Below, piece by piece: positions 30,597 to 41,557 of a stretch of DNA of 64,000 bases. This DNA is from Brachynemurus nebulosus (Eukaryota; Arthropoda; Insecta; Neuroptera; Myrmeleontidae), in assembly GCA_035578155.1 (NCBI GenBank), contig JAPWDM010000032.1, positions 3,952,394-4,016,393 on the forward strand. Reading direction: 5' to 3'. Position 1 is the first letter of the stretch. Every line of letters starts with the position of its first letter. Under the pieces are notes generated by a model, which did not search any database, was not told the origin of the DNA, and was given only the letters and a program-made list of their open reading frames with translations. Position numbers and translations under genes: made by a program.

Positions 30597-32236
30597 ATGG
30601 GTGATTGTAAAAATAATGTTTCTTCGGGCGAGTCCGGGCCCTCTAAATCGGACGCGAACCATGCTCCACCAGCAACATCAGGTGCGAGCAATAGTAGCGT
30701 GGCTAGTCCCGCTCCAACTTCTTCTGTACCCGCTCCGCAGGTTAGCGGAACGAGTACTAACAACAAAAAGGGTAACCCTCCCCCCAAAAAAGGGAATAGT
30801 CGCGGGCGTCAGATTCCATTTGACGCCACAAGAGTGTAAGCCGACGAATTTATTAGATTTTTAGTCTTAAAGCCGACAGAAGGTGACTTTGGTAAGGTAA
30901 GTCTCTTTCTGTTAGCTAAATTAGTAAGTAATGAAATCGGGCATGTCCAGGATGCCAAACTATCGGGCAAAGGGTTGCTCGTGGAGGAATTCTCAAAGAC
31001 ACAATCCCAGAAAATCCTCAACATGAAGAACTTAGGGCAGTACGCGATAGAAGTGACCGCCCACGGAGTTTTAAACTACTCCAGAGGAGTCATATTACAT
31101 CCATCTCTTACGTACTGCACCCTCGAAGAGATAGTGTCGGAGATGTCTCCACAAGGGGTAATAGAGGCCAAAAGGTTGAAATATAACAGAGGGAACAAAC
31201 ATCCAGAATCCCCCCTCATACTGCTAACCTTCAACAAGACCACACTACCAAGAGAAGTGGTCATTGGTCTCTTCAACAAAGTGGACGTGCGACCGTACAT
31301 ACCGGCACCGATGAGGTGCTATAGATGCCAAAAGTACGGCCACGTTTCACAACGTTGCAATATAGAGCAGCAGATATGCGTGTGCGGAAGGCCGTTACAT
31401 GAGGGACGGCCATGTGATGAGCCAGTAAAATGTATTAGCTGTGGGGGCAATCACTCGGCCAAGTCGAGGAATTGCCCCATTTTCAAGCAAGAATCAGCCA
31501 TCCAAGAGCCGAGAGCCCTGGAAAACTTACGTATCCAGAGGCACGTCGGAAGCTCTTGGCCAATATTCCCCGTCGTTCGGCCTTGGATGGCTATGCACAC
31601 GCTGCTGCGGCCCCCGCCCCTACAGCGGCTGAAAAATCAAGTGAAATAAAGGAACTAAAAGAAATTATGAAACAAATGCAGATTACAATGCAAAAAATGC
31701 AAGAGAGCCTTATGCGCTCTGTGGGTGTAACTAGTTCTACCCCCTCAACAGCCGCTGTTGCGTCAGCCAGGGTCCCTGAGACCAAAAGGGTTATTAAAAC
31801 AACCCCTCAGGGACCAGTAATAAGAACAGTGACGTCTTCTCCCAAGAAGACTTCACCAAAAAAATCATCTCCGGAGAGAAGACGTCATAGCGAGGGGGAA
31901 AAGGAGGTGGCCAAATCCCGGTCGCCCAAAAAGGAACCTGCCACCTCACAACCGGGGGCGGAATTCATTCCGCCCCCAGCACTGACGGCTCCGCTACCAC
32001 AGCGGCCGTCCAGACCGGGCACGCCAACACGCCCGGTCACCCCCCTCCCGAGTCGCTCTACAACAACACCAGTGAGCGACTCGGACATGTCGACGGCGTC
32101 GGTCCGGACTGGTGTTAAACGCCCGACGTCCGACGCCTATACAAATACCTCGGCCACGGAGTCTGATAACTCCGATGCCGAGGTCCAAGTAATTAAAAAG
32201 AAAAAAGGCTGGCCAAAGGGGAAACCTAGGAAGTAG
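30597..32236 (+). pseudogene. I-like LINE ORF1 (gag-like), copy 1
   Basis: Starts at ATG 30,597 with a Ser/Ala/Pro-rich N-terminus. An in-frame TAA at 30,837-30,839 interrupts it, after which the same frame carries a conserved domain (IRFLVLKPTEGDF, LGQYAIEVTAHGVLNYSRG, SEMSPQGVIEAKR) and three zinc knuckles: CYRCQKYGHVSQRC, an irregular C-x-C middle one, and CISCGGNHSAKSRNC. The frame shifts near 31,490-31,520; the new frame has a short coiled coil (IKELKEIMKQMQITMQKMQ) and a Ser/Pro/Lys-rich tail ending at 32,236. The protein would bind element RNA. Confidence 0.85.
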
Positions 32237-32274
32237 CCACACTTCCTAGGGAGCAACGCTAGTATTAACGAAAA

Positions 32275-34393
32275 TGGCTATCACACAGTGGAACTGTAAT
32301 GGTGTTAATTAAGTGGAACTGTAATGGTGAATTGCAGATGCTCCTGGCTAAGCACACGCCCATGTGCGTGTGCCTCGAAGAGACACATTTACGGCCGGCG
32401 GAACAATTCACCATCAAATACCATCAAGTCCGCCGGCACGACGTACAGCCAGACATCAGGGCGAGGGGGGCTGTTGCCATCATAATCAAAGATGGCGTCC
32501 CTTTCCGGGACCACCCTTCAAACACCCCCCTACAAGCTATAGCAGTACAACTTTTAAAACCGCCCCAGTTCACAGTATGCTCGGTCTACCTACCAGATTT
32601 CGACTGGAACGTCGAAGATTTGACCGAGCTTACCTTACAGTTACCACGTCCATTTTTGTCACTAGGAGATTTTAATGCTCACAGCCCTATGTGGGGCTGT
32701 AGCACCAGAGACGCCCGTGGAAGACTCATCGAACGTTTTCTAGATGAGTCTGAAACGGTCTTGTTGAATTCCGGTGAAGGTACTTTTATTAATGCAAGAA
32801 CCGGTGAGTTGTCGGCTATCGACTTATCACTTGGCTCACCGGTCATGGCACACCGTTTTGAGTGGACGCTGGCGTCACACTCATACGGAAGTGACCATAT
32901 ACCTATTATTTTAAATAGTACCATGCCGATGACTCCACAATCGTCTTCGCCGAGATGGTGTCTCCGTCAAGCTGACTGAGACATGTACGTTGATTCATTC
33001 CGTACACCCGAGCTGACTGGAGACGTAGAAGATGTTGTGGAGCAAATGTCCTCCAGTGTCATTGAAGCAGCATACAAGAGTATACCAATGTCGTCCAACA
33101 TTCCACCTAAACGTCGACTACCATGGTGGAATGAAGTCGTGAGTGTAGCAGTTGCAGAGAAAAAGCGGGTGTACAACGAACTCAGAGGTCGCCCCACGCA
33201 GGAAAATGTGATAGCCTACAAGCGTGCTCATGCACGCTGTAAGCGCACAATTAAAGAACAAAAGAGGCTATCATAGGAGCAATATGTTTCGGCCATAAAT
33301 AACTCCACGACCACCTCAGAGGTATGGAGAAGAGTGAGGGCTATTACTGGGAAATATTCCCGTTCACCTATGCCCTCCCTTCTCGTCGTCGACGGTCGGA
33401 ACATCACTGAACGTGCGGAAATAGCTAATTGCTTAGCTAAGCACTTTGAGCGCGTCAGTGGCTCCCAGAATTATGACCCGGAACAAGATCGAACATGAAA
33501 AAAATGATCTTGATTTTTTCTCAGATGAATCCCTCCAGTATAACCAACGATTTTCTATGCAAGAATTACTGGAGGCGCTTCGGGGATCTGGGGACACATC
33601 TCCTGGACCTGATGAGATCCCCTACGCCATGATCCGGAACCAGCCTTATCCTGGTAAATGTAGGTTACTGGATTTGTATAACGAAATTTTTAGGCAAGGC
33701 GTTTACCCTCCGCAGTGGCGGGAAGCTACGTAGAGTCGGGTCTGCCTCCGCTGCGACTGAGACGTGAGCGTCTCTTACTCAATTATGCGACGGGGGTATG
33801 TGCAACACCTACGCATATTAATCATACGACTCTATTCAGATACCGTTTACAGGGGCTCGAAGGTCGACGTCCCACCATAAGTCGACCAGTGGCCGTTCGA
33901 ACGCAGGAGTTATTAGAGAGTCTCAACAGTTCGCCAGGGTGCTTCCCAAACGTCCTATGGAAGTGCCCCCTTGGCTGATCCCTAACGTAAGGTGTCGTTT
34001 CGACCTGACTGGTCTCAACAAGGAGGAGACCAGTTCATTCGAATATCGATCCCGCTTTTATGAGATCATTAGCGAACTTGACTCTCTTTGCGTATGCACA
34101 GATGGTTCCAAAACAGCTACGGGTGTGGGAAGTGCCATCGTCATTCGTGACGATCCTCGCATTTGGACACTTCCTCCCCAGGCCACTGTGTATACTGCGG
34201 AATTATTTGCGATTTTGCAAGCCCTGCGATTCTGTCAAACATCCGAAGACAGCGCATTCCTCATTTGTTCCGACTCGGTGAGCGCGTTGCAAACGATCTG
34301 CCACTCTCACACCATCGATCCACTGGTGCAGAACATCCTGACGTATCTCTACATGCTCCGCCAGAAGTCTATCACCTTGACTCTCCCCCGATA
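32275..34393 (+). pseudogene. I-like LINE ORF2, copy 1, lacking RT catalytic core
   Basis: The first codons are disturbed by a small duplication of GTGGAACTGTAATGGTG at 32,289-32,330. The APE-like endonuclease follows with LEETHL (catalytic Glu region), RARGAVAIIIKDG, SLGDFNAHSPMWG and the SYGSDHIPIIL box. Stops at 32,977 and 33,276 and a frameshift near 33,480 follow. The RT fingers region (TSPGPDEIPYAMI) is present, but the sequence then jumps from QWREAT directly to a C-terminal SGLPPLRLRR segment, so the YVDD-bearing core is missing. RNase H is partial (VCTDGSKTATGVGSAIV, TVYTAELFAILQALR, FLICSDSVSALQ). Confidence 0.85.
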
Positions 34394-34515
34394 GTTCAAC
34401 TTTTATTTTTCAGCATTGTTTTTAAACTATGTGTTTCATGATTTTGTGTGCGTCTTATTTATTAACAATACCCTGTTTCAGCTGGTCTGGCAGGGTACTT
34501 TTAGTCTCTCGTTAC

Positions 34516-35119
34516 GCCACTAAGGGCCTTTTACACCCTTAGTGGTACTGTTGTTATTTATACCTTTTGTTTGTTTTCGTTATTGTTTTTTATCGATGTA
34601 CCACCGAAGGCCTTTTACACCCGAGGTGGTACATCATTTGTTTTTTATCTGTCTGTGATATTTTGTTATGCCGCTGTAGACCTGTTGTTATGGCTCTACA
34701 GCGGTATTGTTTTAACTCCTTATTGTATTAATAAGCTTTATCTGTGATTTTACTGTGATTATGTCTGTGATATTAGTGTATTTTTAGTCGGTTCTCTCCA
34801 CTCCGGGGCTCTTTACACCTCGGGGGGGGGGGGGGTCCCAGCGATGACCGGACAGTCTCTTGGTGACCGGACAATCTGTCTAGTACTTACCGTACCGTTA
34901 CCACGGACTGTCCGCTCTTTTAAGCCCTGGGATGGCAGGGCTCATCGTTGGATTTTATTATGTGTATGTTTGTCCGTTGTCTATGGCATTTATGTGTTCC
35001 TGTCTATTTTGTGTATGTTTTTATCTCTCGTTTCGGCGGCGCATGTCCTTTGTAGGCGATGCCGCCGGGTGCTACTGACCGCGCCATCCACCGGCAGCAG
35101 TACCCCAATTTTAATAACA
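34516..35119 (+). other. Hairpin array in I-like 3' UTR, copy 1
   Basis: At least three hairpins have perfect stems of 9-11 bp: CCACTAAGG/CCTTAGTGG (34,517-34,545), GATGTACCACC/GGTGGTACATC (34,595-34,635) and CCGCTGTAG/CTACAGCGG (34,671-34,704). More follow near 34,797-34,830 and at the 3' end (GGCGGCGCATG and CACCGGCAGCAG stems). Stem sequences differ while loops share GGCCTTTTACACC or ACCTGTTGTTATGG. The spacers repeat CTGTGATATTTTGTTATG. Confidence 0.85.
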
Positions 35120-35144
35120 AAATAATAATAATAATAATAATAAT
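35120..35144. repeat. (AAT)n tail/junction
   Basis: AATAATAAT run ending the I-like copy 1 and preceding the next hairpin-rich element. Confidence 0.95.
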
Positions 35145-36135
35145 GCCGGGCCTAAATCCAACCCCTCGTCCTCGTCGTGCTCGGCGGTAATTGCTAGCTG
35201 GCTAGCAGGCTAACGGGGCTCTGGTTAGTTAATAAATTAGGACAACACAGAATCGTTTTAAACACGTTTTCGATTGCTATTGTTTTTTCGTTCCCTTTGT
35301 GTTTTTTTCTGCCACTGGAGGTCCATGGTGCCTCCAGCGGTGTTGTTGTGATCCACACTGTACCCCTGGGCGATTCTAGGCACCCGGGGATACAGTGGGT
35401 ACGCTGTGATATATTTACTGTGATTTTTCAGCCTGTGATATTTTGTTGTTGGTTTATTGTTGTTTTTCTGTTTTGTTAAATTTTTGTTTAGTTTCCTTCT
35501 AATGGAGATTCTTGGAATCTCCATTAGCGTTGTTGTAATCCCCATCGCACCACTGGGTGGCTCCAGGCCCCCCACTGGTGCGATGGGTTACTGTGATAAT
35601 TCTTGTTTCGCTTTTTTTTTATGTTCCTTATCTTTGATATTTTGTTATGCCGCTGTAGGCCTGTTGTTATGGCTCTACAGCGGTATTGTTTTAACCCCAT
35701 ATTGCGTCACTGGTGGGCCTGTGGCTCCCCAGTGACGTAATAAGTATTATCTGTGATCTTTTGTTGTGATAATTGCTGTGATATTTGTGTGTTTCTAGTC
35801 AGGTTCCTCCACCCCGAGGCCCTTTACGCCTCGAGGGGAGTCGCAGCGATGGTTTTTCAGGCCTTGGTGATCGGACGCTCTGTCTAGTACTTATCGTACC
35901 GTCACCAAGGACTGTCCCCTCCTCTTTAGCCCTGGGATGGCAGGGCTCGCCGCTGGATTTTTATTTGTGTATGTTTGTCCTTTGTCTACTGCATTTATGT
36001 GTTCCTGTCTATTATGTGTATGTTTTTATCTTTCGCTTCGGCGGCGCATGCCCTTAGCTGGCGATGCCGCCGGGTGCTGCTGACCGCGCCATCCACCGGC
36101 AGCAGTACCCCAATTTTAAATAAAAAAAAAAAAAT
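35145..36135 (+). mobile_element. Non-coding hairpin-array retroelement
   Basis: About 990 bp without a credible ORF. It starts GCCGGGCCTAAATCCAACCC after the TAA tract and ends with the I-like 3' terminus and an A-rich tail. At least eight hairpins, for example CCACTGGAGG/CCTCCAGCGG (35,312-35,340), a 17-bp stem with one mismatch CCCATCGCACCACTGGG/CCCACTGGTGCGATGGG (35,541-35,587), CCGCTGTAG/CTACAGCGG (35,650-35,683) and GCGTCACTGG/CCAGTGACGT (35,704-35,738). Spacers again carry CTGTGATATTTTG. It resembles the element at 18,402-19,950 and is probably mobilised by the I-like LINE machinery. Confidence 0.7.
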
Positions 36136-36201
36136 AATAGTTTATTTCCTCTATAAAATTTACAAAATTTTTTGAGTACCGCAATACAAAAAAATAAAAA
36201 T

Positions 36202-36425
36202 TTACATGCTAAAAATATCATCAGCCAGACACTCATGTACCGTATAGTATGCTTTTTTCAACAATGCATCTTTGACTTGCTTTTTAAAACTGTACGATGA
36301 CAAGTTCTTCACATCTTCTGGTAATTTATTATAAAAAATAATACATGTATAATTAATTGGTTGTTGTGACTTTTTTAATCTATGATATGGTATACAAAAA
36401 TTGTCCTTATGTCTAGAATTATACT
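36202..36425 (-). pseudogene. LINE ORF2 C-terminal fragment
   Basis: The minus strand reads uninterrupted for about 74 codons to TAA at 36,202. It contains YNSRHKDNFCIPYHRL, INYTCIIFYNKLPEDVKNL, YSFKKQVKDALLKKAYYTV and the end DDIFSM. The pattern Y-N-x-R ... F-Y-N-K-L-P ... F-K-K ... L-L-x-x-x-Y-Y is the standard C-terminal tail of many Jockey/CR1/RTE-like ORF2 proteins. No upstream RT is seen on this strand, so it is a truncated remnant. Confidence 0.7.
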
Positions 36426-36429
36426 TATG

Positions 36430-37570
36430 TACTTATGTATGTATATACTTTTGATGTTCTGTATTTTTGAAAACAATTGAATCTTAATTTCTCCAAACTT
36501 GGTTTTTAATCGGGTTCGATTCGTGTAATCCTCATATGGAAGCTTCTAACCCTTGTATGGAACAAATTATTACTTAAATTTTTTAAATTATAGCGGTTTA
36601 CTTGATTTAAATTATTTTTCAAATACTGTTGATTGCCGAAAATTTTGAATTTCTAATCGATATTTTTCACTTTTTTCAAGCTTAAAAATTTTTTCTTGTT
36701 CACCATCATAAAGTGCATAAAAAAACCTACAATTTAAGAAAAAAAAGAACCTCATACGATAAAATGCACAAAAATCATTGGCCAGTCAATTTTCAAATTT
36801 GACGTTAATTTTCGGGGTTTGTGTTAGATATTTTGACTTGAAATTATAACCAGTTATTGTCCACGTTATAAAGTATATTTTCTGAAAATTTCTTCAAATT
36901 TCACTTAAAACATCCGAAGTTAAGACCAAAAAACCAAAATTTAGCAGTATCTCCAGTTATAATTTTTTTTTAAGGTTATGTGTGCAGATAAAAATTTCAT
37001 ACTGTAACCGCTGGTAGACTATATCATAGTGAATAGCCTCAATTTTTTTCATTTTTTTTAGACCTACACATACCGAGATATACTCATCTATATTAAGAAA
37101 GTACGACTAAAATGGTAGATTTTTCACATAATGGCCGATAACTTTCGTAGCGGCGGTTGCAAGTGGTAGAAAATATTCATTTCGTATAGTCTTCGATGTA
37201 ATTAACATGCTACAAAAAAAAATTTGAGGGGGGATATAGTTCCTTATTCACTAAAATTTGGTAGTTGTCCGACTCCATTACTATTATTTTTTTGGTTAAA
37301 GGTTATTGTTTGCGTTTTACTTTGGTTTATTTGTAACAAATTGCTGGAAAATCAGTCATCAGTATGTTTAAATATTTGATAGATAGATATTTTTTGGTAG
37401 ATAGTTTTGGTAGATATTGTGTGGGATTAAAAATTGACAAATTACAAAATAAAAACAAACTAATAATTATCGTAATATACTAGAGCAGGTAAAAAATCAC
37501 AAGTTAATCGGTATATCAAGTGGATCATACACCCTGCGTCCAATCAGTATTATTATTATTATTATTATAT
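36430..37570. other. AT-rich intergenic DNA
   Basis: I see no gene or recognisable element here, only A/T-rich simple sequence and a short (ATT)n run near 37,549-37,568. Confidence 0.5.
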
Positions 37571-37571
37571 A

Positions 37572-38066
37572 TACAGTGCGTTCATTTCAAGATTACACAT
37601 TGCATAATATAATATCGTATATCACTGTTCACTTCAAAATTATACATACGGAAAATTCCAATGGTAATTTATAGCGTTCCTATGGGAATTCAATTATTAT
37701 TTTCATAAAAACATTGATGTTTAGTTAAAAATTACACATTAGTATTTTTGGAGAGCAAATTTTATTGAATAATTTATTAACAAATTAAAGAAACAAAAAT
37801 TAACAAATTAATATTGTCTGTAAAAATATTTGACGTGATAAAGAGCCAACATTTCTCTTCCCTTAAAATACCACATACATATTTTTCATTTTCCATTTTT
37901 CCTCCATTTGAAGTATACTAATAATTAAGTTTTTATTTTAGTTGCAAATGATTTGTTTTAGAATATTCTGACAAAATTTTGAAAAAATGAAGCGTTATTT
38001 TCCATTTGTTAATTTCTTTAGAAACATCATCTCCTGGATTCCCTATGTGTAATTTTCGACTGAACA

Positions 38067-38072
<6 letters not shown>
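37572..38072. mobile_element. Tc1/mariner-like MITE (probable)
   Basis: The left end reads ACAGTGCGTTCATTTCAAGA then TTACACAT; the right end, reverse-complemented, reads TAGTGTGTTCAGTCGAAAAT then TACACATA, forming ~30-bp imperfect inverted repeats with a TA on each side. A second internal copy of the end sequence (CACTGTTCACTTCAAAATTA) lies near 37,624. The CAGTG-type start and TA flanks suit Tc1/mariner. There is no transposase. Confidence 0.55.

Positions 38073-38154
<82 letters not shown>
38071..38154. repeat. (TA)n microsatellite
   Basis: About 84 bp of perfect TA dinucleotides beside the right end of the MITE. The Ile/Tyr repeat ORFs read through it are artefacts. Confidence 0.98.
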
Positions 38155-38157
<3 letters not shown>

Positions 38158-38269
38158 TAGTGTAAATATGGGGCTTTTGGACCCACCATCCCACCATCCG
38201 ATTTTCTGAGTGACCTCGGATGGTGGCAGTAGTCTTGTGGAGTTCTTGCGCCAAACCTAATCAAATCCA

Positions 38270-38570
38270 GCGACATTTAGTGTAACCTGACGGAACCTAA
38301 CGAAATTTGGTCTAAGCTAACGGAACCTAAGCGAACTTAGTTTAACCTCACCAAACCTAAGAGTTAGATTTTTCAGTAAGAGATGGCGCTGGTAGTTCGA
38401 ACTTTTTATGCAAATTTTACGTCTGGTCACGAAATGGCGCTACCAGTTCGAATTTTTTATGCGAATTCTACGTCTGATTAAGAAATTGTGCTGCTAGTCG
38501 AATTCAACTTCGAACCCTGTACGCAAATTCTACGCCTGGTCACGAGATCGTGCTGTAAACCCTTTTTGAT
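38270..38570. repeat. Short degenerate tandem repeats
   Basis: 38,270-38,350 repeats an AACGGAACCTAA-type motif several times. 38,390-38,560 holds three diverged ~62-bp units sharing GTTCGAACTTTTTATGC, then AATTCTACGTCTGGTCACGA. Neither is coding. Confidence 0.65.
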
Positions 38571-38579
38571 AGTTGTACT

Positions 38580-40680
38580 AATCATTAAAAGATGGCGCAA
38601 TCATCTAACTTGAACTAGAGTCCCTATAATAAAAGAGTCGTGACATGTAATCCATTTTCTTTCCAAGAGCGGGAAGCTTCAAAATTAATTATCACATGTT
38701 TGAGTAAATATTTTTGAGCACATAATAGGGTACTTGACTGCAATTGAGAAATGATTCTAAATGCTTTGTTCTTACGTATAAATTAGCTAATTTTTGTTAA
38801 ATTTTTAAAAATCTTCAAAAAACCCATTGTTCAATTTTAAATGAACAAATTGGCGGGAAAAACGATTTGGCGTAGTGACGTATGTAATGACGTCACGATT
38901 TAACTCAAACAGATGTCGCTTTCATTCATATCAACACCAGTCAACAAGGTTTCAAATTTGTACACAATATTCAGCAGTCATCATGCTCAGTTTTAGTGGT
39001 ATTTACAACTTTCTACTTTGTTATCTTCTTCATTTATCATCATCGTAAGATTTTCATGAAGCTTTACAAGTATTAAATGCACTTTAAGAAAACGTAACTT
39101 TAAAATTGTAGCAAAAAATAAAAGCATTTTTAACATAATATTTAAAACAAGTTGATAAGGATATTTTACGTATTAAGTGACGATGTATTCCTTCCATCAA
39201 TCTTTTTTGAGTGCAAAATTAATTGCAAACCAAAAAGTTCAAAATAAATTACAAAGAAAAACAACTTCTCTTGGTCAATTAGAATTGTAAAAATGTCACA
39301 ATGAAAATGCAATTTGTCATAGACAAACCGTAACTAGAGTAATAAGATCTGCTATTAAAAAATGTAATTTTCAAATATCACTGCGTTTTTAAGCATTTAA
39401 ATGAAGGCTAAAAATTTATAATTTTCGAAATCGAATTTTTAAGTAACTAAAGAATATTTTTATTTGTCACTACTAAAATTAAATATATTTAAGGACAATA
39501 CATAAAATTATTCAACATTTAAAACAAATTTTGAATACAGTCAAGTACCGTATTATTCAATTTCCAATGCTTTTCAAAAGTTTTCAATCACTTTGTGATT
39601 TTTAATTCACATAATTATTGTAAATAAGTTATGATTTAATGAACAATTAAAAGTTTTTAATTTAATTATTCTTTCTAGGTTAAACTAAACGATTTTTGTT
39701 AATATTTAACAGCCTTATTAATGAAAATATGCTTAAAACCATTTTAACTAAAAGCGTGTTAACTTGCTTTTAAATGTATCGTATTAATAAAACCATTTTA
39801 AGATGATTTTAGTTAAGCTTTTAGTTTAGCTATATATTTCTAATATTTAGACACATACGTAAAAATAGTTAAAAATGTTTCTCAATAAATATCCAATTTT
39901 TTGTGAATATAAGTGATGTAAAATTTAAAAAAAAAAATACAAGCAGAAATGTGACATTTAATTTTTTTATTTTTTCAATGCATTTTTGACTTATAAAACA
40001 GTAAAATTTAAATATTACGTAAAGCGTCAATATAAATAAAATGTACTGTAAAAAAAAAAACACCGTCAGCAGCGGAACCTCATCACGGAAGTTGAATTTT
40101 TCCTTTCATCTTCGGTATTGAGTGTCCACAAGCGAAATGTAATTGAAAGTCCACAAGCGATTTGTCATTTTGGTGGTTTCAAAACTGATAATGAGTGTCC
40201 GGTTGATCGGGGCTTTAAAAAAAGGTTTTAAGTTTTTAAGGGCTGAATCTCAGTAAATTTCAATTTTGTGCCGATAGCAGTTAACGGGGAAAAAGCCAAC
40301 ACAATTCGTACAAGGGCATTTCTACCCATGCTTATCCGCCAATTGCCTTTGTGTTTTATTTTTAAATATTAAAAAAGGAACTTAAATAGTAAACTGGAAG
40401 GCTTTTATGAAGATATTTTTTCTTTCCAAAAAAATCCAAAATTTCTATTTTATAAATAATAAAAATCCAAAATTCCTAATTTATAAATAATCAGTGACTT
40501 TAATAACATTTTTAAATTACTTAATATGTATGTATTTCATTTGTTAAAAAATTATATTCACTTTTTTTTAAATTTTTTAAAATTACTATTCGCCTACTTG
40601 TATTTAGAATAAAAATAATGCATTTAAAACACATTTAACAATAGCATTCAATTCCGATGTAAAAATGGGAGAAGTGGGGG
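38580..40680. other. AT-rich intergenic DNA
   Basis: No gene or mobile element recognised in this 2.1-kb stretch. Near 40,135-40,170 the phrase GTCCACAAGCGA occurs twice. Confidence 0.5.
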
Positions 40681-40689
40681 AAAAAAGTA

Positions 40690-41320
40690 ATGTGGACTCC
40701 CTAAAAGATACTAGCTGGATACTAACTGAATACACGTACAAAATTTCAGCCTTCTAGGTTTCCTTAGAGAGTCTCTAGACGTGTTAGAAAACAAGCAAAA
40801 AAATTAAGGAAATATTGGCGTAAAAATCGTGGGGGTAAGGGTTAAAAGTTGAAACCCCCAAAAAACAGTGTCTGGCTATTAGCTTAACCTGTACACAAAA
40901 TTTCAGCCCTCTAGGTTTATTTGGGGAGATTTTGACCCGAACGAAACTGTTCAAAAACAAGAAAAATCATGTTCTTTTGGGTATAAAAATAGTGGGGGTA
41001 GGGGTTAAAAGTCGAGACCCCCAAAAGGCACCCCTTTGATACTAACTCAATCCGAATACAAAATTTCAGCCCTCTAGGTTTATTTGGGTGACCTGTGCAA
41101 GTGGTAAAAAACTTCGAAAACGTCGAAAATGCATGAAATTGTAGCTTAAAAATGAGGGAGGTGGGGGTAAAATATTAAAACTTCCAAAAAGCACAACCTA
41201 GGTACGAACTTTATCAACACACCAAATTTCAACCCTCTACGTTAATTCTGGGGGGCTGGGGGCGTGTTGAATCCAGTGAAAATCTTTTTGCCCCCTCTAC
41301 TCCCACCAAATCATCCTAGG
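40690..41320. repeat. Degenerate ~160-bp tandem repeats
   Basis: Four diverged units, each with AAAATTTCAGCCCTCTAGG followed by a T-rich box, then GTGGGGGTAGGGGTTAAAAG and a CCCCCAAAA box. Core starts are near 40,738, 40,896, 41,058 and 41,219. The array ends about 120 bp before the second I-like LINE. Confidence 0.75.
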
Positions 41321-41557
41321 AAGCTGAATTTTGGATATGTTGTAGATAATTGACCAAAACATTATTTCCAACCGGTTTGGAAAAGTTTTATTGCTTTTGC
41401 GCCCCCCACCACCCCCTTAAAAGTTGGGTCGGATCCAAAATTTGCCCTTGTCCCTAGGGCCCCTCATTCCCGTATCCCTGGCGTGGGAGTCCTACGTCTC
41501 TTATGAGGCTCCGTGGAGGGTGGGGAGCGGGGTGGGGGATTTTTTGTATTATATCGT

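Larger units (their letters stand above)
29897..35119 (+). mobile_element. I-group-like LINE, copy 1, internally deleted
   Basis: Starts after (TAA)n at 29,897 with a ~700-bp 5' UTR and ends in a hairpin-rich 3' UTR and (AAT)n tail at 35,120. Gene order: gag-like ORF1 with zinc knuckles, then ORF2 with APE-type endonuclease, RT and RNase H, plus a TAA tail, as in I-group LINEs. Against copy 2 it lacks about 1.08 kb of the RT domain (joint near 33,731) and about 0.55 kb of the RNase H/C-terminal region (joint near 34,379). Confidence 0.85.

Noticed and set aside
34844..36175. ORFs of 60-105 residues in the I-like 3' UTR and hairpin element
   Set aside because: They cross hairpin stems and repeated spacers, and are Leu/Phe/Val-rich without domain features.
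38006..38276. ORFs with Tyr-Ile repeats
   Set aside because: They are read through the (TA)n microsatellite.
38270..38350. Telomeric TTAGG/CCTAA repeat
   Set aside because: AACCTAA occurs several times but with irregular spacing and other sequence between; not a pentamer array.
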